NCBI GenBank assembly: GCA_030640045.1
Contig: DAOWKF010000046.1
Coordinates: 1-10,528, forward strand
DNA: 10,528 bases
Direction of reading: 5' to 3'
DNA from: Candidatus Omnitrophota bacterium
GTDB lineage: Bacteria; NPL-UPA2; BS750m-G34
Shown here piece by piece: positions 5,428 through 10,528 of the stretch. The position numbers were made by a program, and so were the translations under genes. Under the pieces are notes generated by a model. It worked only from the letters and a program-made list of their open reading frames with translations, did no database searches and was not told the origin of the DNA. The first letter of the stretch is position 1, and every line of letters starts with the position of its first letter.

Positions 5428-6092
5428 ATATTATTACTATTTTCCCGGAGATGTTTGAAGAGGTGTTTAGCCGCAGCATTATTAAGCGCGCCCGGGAAAA
5501 AGCATTGGCAGAGATAGCTGTGCATCAACTTCGCGATTGGACAGATGACCGCCATAAAACTGTGGATGAGCGGCCTTATGGAGGCGGGCCGGGAATGGTC
5601 ATGAAACCGGAGCCTATCTTTAAGGCAGTAGAGGACCTTCGGAAAAAATTTGGGAAAGGTGAAGTCTGTCTGCTTACGCCTCAGGGAAAAAGATTTAATC
5701 AGGAGATGGCACAAGACCTTTCCGGGAATAAACACCTGTATCTCATTTGCGGACATTATGAAGGAGTGGATGAGCGGGTAAGTGAATATCTTAATACCCG
5801 GGAAATTTCTATCGGAGATTATGTTTTGACCGGGGGAGAGGTCCCTGCAATGGTTTTGGTGGATGCAGTAGTAAGACTTATCCCGGGTGTGCTTGGAGAT
5901 AAGGATTCACCAGTAGAAGAATCCTTTTCCGAGGGTCTATTAGAATATCCCCAGTATACCCGGCCGGAGGAGGTCAGGGGATTAAAGGTTCCTGAGATTC
6001 TTCTCTCGGGAAATCACAAGGCTATTAAAAAGTTTCGCGATGAGATGCGGTTAAAACGCACGCAAAAACGCAGGCCGGATTTAAAGGAGTAA
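5418..6092 (+). CDS. trmD: tRNA (guanine-37-N1)-methyltransferase
   Basis: Methylates G37 of tRNAs with SAM, preventing +1 frameshifts; it is a trefoil-knot (SPOUT) dimer. I take ATG 5418, giving 224 residues starting [13 protein letters not shown], as in the family. A GTG at 5406 would add four residues. GGAG (5410-5413) lies 4 nt upstream. Signatures are [20 protein letters not shown] (43-62), [13 protein letters not shown] (109-121), and the knot [15 protein letters not shown] (131-145). These are followed by [10 protein letters not shown] (151-160), carrying the conserved Arg R153, and [10 protein letters not shown] (174-183). At the place of the catalytic Asp of E. coli TrmD (Asp169 in its EDSF motif) this protein has Glu, E168 in EESF. 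The C-terminal domain is compact. The 5' end overlaps rpsP by 10 bp and rplS starts 4 bp after. Confidence 0.96.
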   Translation: MRIDIITIFPEMFEEVFSRSIIKRAREKALAEIAVHQLRDWTDDRHKTVDERPYGGGPGMVMKPEPIFKAVEDLRKKFGKGEVCLLTPQGKRFNQEMAQDLSGNKHLYLICGHYEGVDERVSEYLNTREISIGDYVLTGGEVPAMVLVDAVVRLIPGVLGDKDSPVEESFSEGLLEYPQYTRPEEVRGLKVPEILLSGNHKAIKKFRDEMRLKRTQKRRPDLKE

Positions 6093-6096
6093 AATT

Positions 6097-6468
6097 ATGG
6101 ATTTAATGAAAAAAGTCGAGGAGGGCGCTATAAAGAAATCGCCGCCTTCTTTCCGGGTAGGCGATACAGTTAAGGTGGATGTCACGATTAAAGAAGGGGA
6201 TAAGACACGTATCCAGCCGTTTGAAGGTATAGTTATAGGGAGAAAGGGCGGTGGGGTCAATGAGACCTTTACTGTCAGGCGCATTTCTTACGGGGAAGGA
6301 GTTGAGAGGATATTTTTTCTTCATTCCCCGCATATAAAGGGTATCAAGGTCTTGAGTCACGGCAATGTCCGTCGGGCAAAATTGTATTATTTACGCAGCC
6401 GTCTTGGTAAAAAGGCAAAAGTCAAGGGGAAACACGTAGTTGAAGAAGAGACAAAAGAGACCACCTAA
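6097..6468 (+). CDS. rplS: 50S ribosomal protein L19
   Basis: A 50S protein at the subunit interface. The 123-residue product carries the L19 signatures [20 protein letters not shown] (19-38), [20 protein letters not shown] (39-58), [15 protein letters not shown] (59-73), LHSP (75-78) and [10 protein letters not shown] near the end, followed by a charged tail. The ATG at 6097 has the Shine-Dalgarno AAAGGAG (6083-6089) with 7 nt spacing, placed over the trmD stop. trmD-rplS-rnhB is a common bacterial order. The 3' end overlaps the start of the rnhB-yraN gene by 29 bp. Confidence 0.97.
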   Translation: MDLMKKVEEGAIKKSPPSFRVGDTVKVDVTIKEGDKTRIQPFEGIVIGRKGGGVNETFTVRRISYGEGVERIFFLHSPHIKGIKVLSHGNVRRAKLYYLRSRLGKKAKVKGKHVVEEETKETT

Positions 6469-7441
6469 GATTTTTGACCCTCTTTTTTATGAAAAAGACC
6501 TCTGGGGAAAAGGGGTTAGATTTATAGCGGGGATAGATGAGGCCGGCCGGGGGCCATGGGCGGGCCCGGTAGTAGCGGGGGCTGTGATTTTACCTAACGG
6601 GGTGGATCTCTCCGGTCTTCGTGATTCCAAGAGGCTAAGTCCTAAAAAGCGGGAAGAGTTTTCTGTGATAATTAAAGAAAAGGCTGTCGCTTATGGTATA
6701 GGCGTAATAGAATCAGAAGAAATTGATAATATCAATATCCTTCAGGCTACTTTTATGGCTATGAAAAAGGCCTTAGAAAAATTTCCTACCAGACCCCAAT
6801 TTTTGCTGGTAGACGGTAACCGCCGTATACCGGGGATAGATATACCGCAGCTTGCCCTGGTCAAAGGAGATTCATTAAGTCTTTCAATTCAAGCGGCGAG
6901 TGTCCTGGCTAAGGTAACCCGGGATGAGATAATGCAGAGACTCGATAAAGAATTTCCTTGCTATGGTTTTAGCCGTCATAAAGGCTATGGAACGAGGGAA
7001 CACGAGAGGAAGCTTAAGAGATTCGGGCCGATCCAGGGACATCGTTTTAGTTTTAAACCTGTAGAAAAAACTTCAAAAAATTTTGCTAAGAAGCAGCTGG
7101 GCAAATGGGGAGAAGAAAATGCTGCCCGATTTCTGAAGGATCATGGATATAAAATTTTGGGTCAAAATGTGCGCACAAGACTTGGTGAGGTAGATATCCT
7201 TGCAGAGGATAGCGGAAGAGTAGTATTTATAGAAGTGAAGACCAGAACTTCAGACAGGTTTGGCCGCGGAGAAGAGTCCGTCTCTTTACACAAGCAGAGG
7301 CGTTTGGTAAAGCTGGCATTACAGATTATGAAAAGCCGGAAGTTAATTGGCAGGGATTTTCGTTTTGATGTCCTTTCAGTGGATCGCGATAAAGGTAAAA
7401 AGTGGAAAGTGAAGCTGATTAAAAATGCATTTAATGCATAG
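6440..7441 (+). CDS. rnhB: Ribonuclease HII fused to a YraN/UPF0102 nuclease-like domain
   Basis: One uninterrupted 333-residue frame with two proteins usually encoded separately. Residues ~1-208 are RNase HII, which nicks at ribonucleotides in [22 protein letters not shown] (31-49) carries D33 and E34, followed by DSKRLS (62-67), LLVDGN (122-127) with D125, AKVTRDEIM (157-165) with D162, [11 protein letters not shown] and HRFSF. After a short linker of about ten residues, ~217-333 is YraN/UPF0102: [13 protein letters not shown] (220-232), then RLGEVDILA (247-255) with E250 and D252, and FIEVKTR (263-269) with E265 and K267. This is a restriction-endonuclease-like E..D..ExK site. The start is TTG 6440 (AAGGGGA 6424-6430 upstream); a stop codon lies directly before it and no in-frame ATG follows nearby. 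It overlaps rplS by 29 bp. rnhB and yraN are often neighbours; the fusion implies joint action on damaged or RNA-containing DNA. Confidence 0.93.
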   Translation: MKKRQKRPPKIFDPLFYEKDLWGKGVRFIAGIDEAGRGPWAGPVVAGAVILPNGVDLSGLRDSKRLSPKKREEFSVIIKEKAVAYGIGVIESEEIDNINILQATFMAMKKALEKFPTRPQFLLVDGNRRIPGIDIPQLALVKGDSLSLSIQAASVLAKVTRDEIMQRLDKEFPCYGFSRHKGYGTREHERKLKRFGPIQGHRFSFKPVEKTSKNFAKKQLGKWGEENAARFLKDHGYKILGQNVRTRLGEVDILAEDSGRVVFIEVKTRTSDRFGRGEESVSLHKQRRLVKLALQIMKSRKLIGRDFRFDVLSVDRDKGKKWKVKLIKNAFNA

Positions 7442-7449
7442 GGGGAAAA

Positions 7450-7866
7450 ATGCCTGAAAAAAAAGTTTCAGAAAGACGGCGTTATGTCAGGATCGCTCCG
7501 CCAAAGCCCATACAGCTAAAATATCGTTTTGTTGACGACGATAGTGATCGCGGTGCGTCCTCAGAAAGCACCTTGTCCAGGAGTGTAGGGGGAGGGGGGC
7601 TTTTCCTTGAATTGCCGGAGTTAGACGCAGGCGCTATAGAGAAGTTGCTAAAAGGAGAGAAGAAGCTTTCTCTGGCAATTGTTATCCCTACTATGCCGAA
7701 GCCCATAAAGGCGTTAGCTAAGGTTATCTGGCTGGAAGGAAGGAAAGAAGGGGAGAGGCATTTCTACGGCGCAGGGGTCTCTTTTATTCGTATTGATGAG
7801 GATGACCGTAATGAGATACTCAACTATATTATAGATCTCTCCCTTCAGGAAAAGAAATCAAAATAA
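7450..7866 (+). CDS. PilZ-domain protein with altered c-di-GMP motif
   Basis: A 138-residue single-domain PilZ protein, with no signal peptide or membrane segment. The arginine motif is present as RRYVR (residues 10-14). The second motif, normally [D/N]-x-S-x-x-G, reads SRSVGG (43-48), with Ser in place of Asp/Asn, inside a Gly-rich SVGGGGLFLELP. Strands LSLAIVIP (73-80), IKALAKVIWLEG (86-97) and FYGAGVSFIRIDEDDRNEI (105-123) complete the barrel, which ends in a helix. PilZ domains bind cyclic di-GMP and pass the signal to partners; the Ser substitution may weaken binding. GGGGG at 7441-7445 precedes the ATG closely. The next gene encodes a related PilZ protein, so these are probably diverged tandem copies. 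Confidence 0.85.
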   Translation: MPEKKVSERRRYVRIAPPKPIQLKYRFVDDDSDRGASSESTLSRSVGGGGLFLELPELDAGAIEKLLKGEKKLSLAIVIPTMPKPIKALAKVIWLEGRKEGERHFYGAGVSFIRIDEDDRNEILNYIIDLSLQEKKSK

Positions 7867-7872
7867 ATTATT

Positions 7873-8250
7873 ATGGCACGATATTCCGGTCCGGAGAAAC
7901 GGCGACATAAGAGATTAAAAATTATCCTCCCGACAAAATACAGGCTTGGTACGGGAGGGAGCGCCCATCATGCCGAGACGATTGATATAAGTGAGGGGGG
8001 AGTTCATCTTGGACCGGTTTCTCTTTCTACCGAGTGGATGCTGGAAAATTGTGAGGTAGACTTAGAGATAATCCTTCCCCATCTTAGGCGGCACTTAAAA
8101 GCCATAGCTGAGGTTGTGCGGGTTGAAGGAAGTAAGAGACCCCATCATATCCATCATCGCCGCCGCCATAAAGTGCGGCTGAAATTCTGCAAAATCAGCG
8201 AAGAAGACAGAAAGACAATAAAGGAATTTGTCAAGGCTCCGCGTCTTTAA
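7873..8250 (+). CDS. PilZ-domain protein with canonical c-di-GMP motif
   Basis: A 125-residue single-domain PilZ protein. The first motif is RRHKR (residues 10-14) and the second is DISEGG (38-43), matching RxxxR and [D/N]xSxxG exactly, so cyclic di-GMP binding is likely. VDLEIILPHLRRHLKAIAEVVRVEG (62-86) corresponds to LSLAIVIP...AKVIWLEG of the upstream protein. KISEEDRKTIKEFV (107-120) parallels its DEDDRNEILNYI. A loop rich in His and Arg (HHIHHRRRH, 91-99) sits between the last strands and is unusual. No Shine-Dalgarno is evident before ATG 7873, only 6 bp after the previous stop, so it may depend on coupling. Its 3' end overlaps cysS by 23 bp. The output (motility, polysaccharide, transcription) cannot be told from here. 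Confidence 0.88.
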   Translation: MARYSGPEKRRHKRLKIILPTKYRLGTGGSAHHAETIDISEGGVHLGPVSLSTEWMLENCEVDLEIILPHLRRHLKAIAEVVRVEGSKRPHHIHHRRRHKVRLKFCKISEEDRKTIKEFVKAPRL

Positions 8251-9622
8251 TACCCTGGGTCAGAAAAAAGAAGCATTTAAACCTCTTAAGGAAGGCGAGG
8301 TTTGTATGTATATGTGCGGGGTGACAGTCTATGACAACTGTCACTTAGGGCATGGACGCGCCTATGTCAGTTTTGATGTCATAAGGCGGTATCTGGAATA
8401 TAGCGGCTATAAAGTTACCTATGTCCAAAATTTTACTGATATAGATGATAAGATTATAAAGAAGGCGCAGGAAGAAAATAAGACTACAGGGGATGTAGCC
8501 CGTATATACACTGAAAAGTATTTTAGTGTGATGGATAGATTGAATGTTAAAAGGGCTAGCTCCTATCCAAAGGCAACTGAGCATATTGATGAGATGGTTG
8601 GAGCAGTTAAAAAACTCATTAAGAATGGATTTGCGTATGAGATTGACGGAGATGTATATTTTAGAGTTAAAAGCTGTCCGTCTTACGGAAAGCTTTCAGG
8701 AAGAAAGTTAGAAGGGATGAGGGCCGGAGCAAGGGTAGAAGTAGACAGGCGCAAATATGACCCGTTAGATTTCGCCCTCTGGAAAAAGGCAAAGGAAGGG
8801 GAACCTTTCTGGCCGTCTCCGTGGGGAAATGGCAGGCCCGGGTGGCATATCGAGTGCTCGGTTATGAGCGCTAAATACCTGGGAGATGTCTTTGATATTC
8901 ACGGCGGCGGGATAGATTTGATATTTCCTCATCACGAAAACGAAATGGCCCAGGCCTACGGTATCAGCGGCAAAAGATTGGCAAACTACTGGCTCCACAA
9001 CGGATTTATTACAATTGATAAGGAAAAGATGTCAAAATCTTTGAAAAACTTTTTTACCTTAGAGGATATTTTTAAGAGATATGAGCCGGAGGTAGTTAGA
9101 TATTTTTTAGTCTCAACACACTACCGCAGTCCTCTTGATTTTAATGAAGAGAAGCTTAAAGAGGCAAGGACATCCCTGGATAGTCTCTACCAGACCTTTC
9201 GCCAGGTAGAGGAGATACAAAAAATGGGAAGTGCAAAAATTGGGAGTTTTTTGCCCGGAAAACAATTCCGAGAGGCCATGGACAATGACTTTAATACCTC
9301 CGGAGCATTAGGGATAATGCATGAACTCTCCGGAGACATCAATCAGTCCGTAAACAGGTGGTATAAAGAAAAAAAAGGAGGCCGGGAGATCCTCGAGAAG
9401 TGTGAACTCCTCAAGGAGTGGGGAGATGTGCTTGGAATCTTTTTCAAGAAAGAAAAAATTGAAGACAGCGTGGATGTCCAAAAATTCATAGCGGAGAGGG
9501 AAAAGGCCAGAAAAGATAAAGATTGGAAAAAGTCTGATGAGATCAGAAAAAAATTGCAAGAGATGGGGGTAATTATTGAAGACACCCCCGCAGGGACTAG
9601 GTGGTATGTACAGAAAAATTGA
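8228..9622 (+). CDS. cysS: Cysteinyl-tRNA synthetase
   Basis: A class I synthetase that charges tRNACys. The 464 residues match the usual length. The zinc-site Cys is in MYMCGVTVYD (C30); the other predicted ligands, by alignment with E. coli CysRS, are C210 (WHIECSVMS), H235 and E239 (PHHENEMAQ). The HIGH equivalent is HLGH (39-42) and KMSKS is at 267-271. FTDIDDKI (69-76) and the C-terminal DNDFNTSGALG (352-362) are also typical. The start is set at TTG 8228, because a stop codon lies in frame at 8219-8221 and the family start 'lRlyNTl' appears as RLRVFNTL. The AAAGGA at 8220-8225 is only 2 nt away, so initiation may be inefficient or coupled to the PilZ gene it overlaps by 23 bp. Its 3' end overlaps the opposing gene by 26 bp. 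Confidence 0.96.
   Translation: MSRLRVFNTLGQKKEAFKPLKEGEVCMYMCGVTVYDNCHLGHGRAYVSFDVIRRYLEYSGYKVTYVQNFTDIDDKIIKKAQEENKTTGDVARIYTEKYFSVMDRLNVKRASSYPKATEHIDEMVGAVKKLIKNGFAYEIDGDVYFRVKSCPSYGKLSGRKLEGMRAGARVEVDRRKYDPLDFALWKKAKEGEPFWPSPWGNGRPGWHIECSVMSAKYLGDVFDIHGGGIDLIFPHHENEMAQAYGISGKRLANYWLHNGFITIDKEKMSKSLKNFFTLEDIFKRYEPEVVRYFLVSTHYRSPLDFNEEKLKEARTSLDSLYQTFRQVEEIQKMGSAKIGSFLPGKQFREAMDNDFNTSGALGIMHELSGDINQSVNRWYKEKKGGREILEKCELLKEWGDVLGIFFKKEKIEDSVDVQKFIAEREKARKDKDWKKSDEIRKKLQEMGVIIEDTPAGTRWYVQKN
9547..9589 (-). terminator. Possible terminator of the minus-strand gene, inside cysS
   Basis: GGGGGT (9565-9570) pairs perfectly with ACCCCC (9584-9589) across a 13-nt loop. Read on the - strand, a run of seven T (complement of 9547-9553) follows about 11 nt after the stem. 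It lies just past the TAG stop (9597-9599) of the minus-strand gene. The distance between stem and T-run is longer than in a good intrinsic terminator, so it is only a candidate. Confidence 0.3.
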
Positions 9623-10528
9623 GGTGGAAAGTTTTTTTCTGACCAGGCCGTAATTTAGATAAGCGGCCTTCTTCTCGTTCTACCTTTCTTTGGAGAGGGT
9701 AATTTGTGCCCGGCTCAAGGCCGGTGACATAACCGTCAGAGCGCGCGCCGGTACATTTCCAGATAGTAAAACAAGGCAGTTCTTTAGAAGAATACGTGAT
9801 TGAAGAGGTTATGTCTTTATTTTTGTTAGTTAAAACTACAGTTGTAAGGCCTTTTTTGTTCTTTTTCATCTGAAATAAGTAACATTGCTCAACAAAGCCG
9901 GGAGTTGGCTTCTCATAGATATGATATTTTTTTAAACCCTCTCTTGCCCGCTCATTTACAGGTGTAATTTTTTTAACCGGAGCTATAAATTGGCTTCCTT
10001 CTTCTAATAGAGGAGGGCCAAAGTTAGTATGATAGAGGAGCTCGAATTCCTGAGAGGTCGCTCCCATGTTCTGCACGGTATCTGTAATAGAGATGGTATT
10101 ACTATTTGCAGTAGTTGTGATGGAAGTTGTAAGTTTAAGATTTGTGCCAAACATGGAGGCTTCCCGGACTTCACCCCAGAGGGTTATTTGAGATGGCTTT
10201 TTCTGACTAATATGAATGCCAAAACGAGATGCCGGGATATTGGAGACCTTGCCATGCAGGGTAAGGGGGATTGTATCCATCCCTGGCGGTCCAAATGATT
10301 CCATGCCGCAGCGGCAAAGCCATTCATTAAAACCGTCAAGCCACGCAAGACCGCCCCTTGCCTCCAGATTAATAAGGGAAGGATGGATAATTTCTTCTAC
10401 AGGAGATCTCCACCCAAGAGATATCCCGCGATATGCAGCAGAGAGTATATTCATGCCTCTTGTCGGGATAACAGTAAAAGAGAAGGCACCGTTATCTATT
10501 TCGACAATGTCTACTCCATCCTGTTTTC
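9597..10528 (-). CDS. DUF4432 / aldose 1-epimerase-like protein, 5' end outside the window
   Basis: A sugar-mutarotase-superfamily beta-sandwich protein of the DUF4432 group, whose substrates are mostly unknown. The frame is open to the window edge (309 residues visible). The internal ATG at 10454 is not the start, since the residues before it, VDIVEIDNGAFSFTVIPTRG, are family-like. Numbering from the edge, RGMNIL (23-28), GISLGW (34-39), GGLAWLDGFNEWLCRCG (58-74) and GPPGMD (79-84) are visible. They are followed by LTLHGKVSNIPA (88-99) with H91 as a likely active-site His, and later LLYHTNFGPPLLEEG. About 20-40 residues are probably missing. It ends TAG at 9597-9599 and converges on cysS with a 26-bp overlap. 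It is probably a separate transcription unit in carbohydrate metabolism; the exact reaction is not inferable. Confidence 0.85.
   Translation of the reverse strand, partial: KQDGVDIVEIDNGAFSFTVIPTRGMNILSAAYRGISLGWRSPVEEIIHPSLINLEARGGLAWLDGFNEWLCRCGMESFGPPGMDTIPLTLHGKVSNIPASRFGIHISQKKPSQITLWGEVREASMFGTNLKLTTSITTTANSNTISITDTVQNMGATSQEFELLYHTNFGPPLLEEGSQFIAPVKKITPVNERAREGLKKYHIYEKPTPGFVEQCYLFQMKKNKKGLTTVVLTNKNKDITSSITYSSKELPCFTIWKCTGARSDGYVTGLEPGTNYPLQRKVEREEGRLSKLRPGQKKTFHLNFSVHTT
9645..9680 (+). terminator. Weak terminator candidate downstream of cysS
   Basis: AGGCCG (9645-9650) pairs with CGGCCT (9664-9669) around a 13-nt loop, 23 bp after the cysS stop. It is followed by the pyrimidine-rich TCTTCTCGTTCT rather than a clean T-run. 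It also lies inside the coding sequence of the opposing gene, so the symmetry could be coincidental. Confidence 0.2.

Noticed and set aside
9711..9726. CCGGC/GCCGG hairpin as a terminator for cysS
   Set aside because: It has only a 5-bp stem and no T-run after it, and it lies within the coding sequence of the minus-strand gene.
10029..10298. 89-codon plus-strand frame opposite the DUF4432 gene
   Set aside because: The minus-strand frame is a clear family match and open to the window edge; the plus-strand frame has no recognisable motif.
10452..10454. Minus-strand ATG as the start of the DUF4432 protein
   Set aside because: The frame stays open upstream to the window edge and encodes family-like sequence before this Met, so the true start lies outside.
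1..10528. CRISPR arrays, tRNA or rRNA genes, insertion-sequence ends
   Set aside because: No regularly spaced repeats, no cloverleaf-like segments in the gaps and no transposase-like frame or flanking inverted repeats were found by eye.

Overview
The window looks like a bacterial chromosome segment in which an AT-rich accessory patch (about 1-2048) abuts a tightly packed housekeeping operon (about 2049-9622). The gene content is bacterial: formyl-Met-tRNA synthesis, SRP GTPase, ribosomal proteins S16 and L19, TrmD and CysRS. Arg codons AGA/AGG and Ile ATA are common, three genes start with TTG, and order and overlaps suggest a compact genome. A candidate-phylum lineage such as Omnitrophota is plausible, but this is an impression, not a demonstrated placement.

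Accessory patch. Positions 1-300 hold no intact gene, only a tiny reading frame with a strong ribosome binding site that resembles the start of a Trm112/UPF0434 protein. Next come two small two-gene modules, each with its own near-consensus sigma-70-type promoter: a Phd/YefM antitoxin with a PIN-domain RNase toxin (301-995), and a winged-helix protein with a nucleotidyltransferase-fold protein (1148-2007). In both, the second gene overlaps the stop of the first by 4 bp.

Junction. At 2049-2132 lies the first ~24 codons of peptide deformylase (def). The frame then runs straight into the start of fmt, so the catalytic body of def is absent. fmt has no ribosome binding site of its own and would depend on translation of this stub.

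Housekeeping operon, all on the + strand: fmt, rpe, ffh, rpsP, trmD, rplS, a single-frame rnhB-yraN fusion, two PilZ-domain genes and cysS. Most joints are overlaps or gaps of a few bases. The khpA (KH-domain) and rimM genes that usually sit between rpsP and trmD are missing. No strong promoter is visible between 2008 and 2048, so the source of operon transcription is unclear; it may lie upstream in the accessory patch.

Right end. A DUF4432 / aldose-1-epimerase-like gene on the - strand converges on cysS and overlaps its 3' end by 26 bp. It runs off the window edge. Candidate terminators for each direction lie inside the opposing gene. I saw no tRNA, rRNA, CRISPR array or insertion sequence.

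The most notable points are the def stub fused in place to fmt, the RNase HII-YraN fusion, the compact winged-helix/nucleotidyltransferase module, the missing khpA-rimM, and a tandem pair of PilZ proteins, one with an altered c-di-GMP motif.
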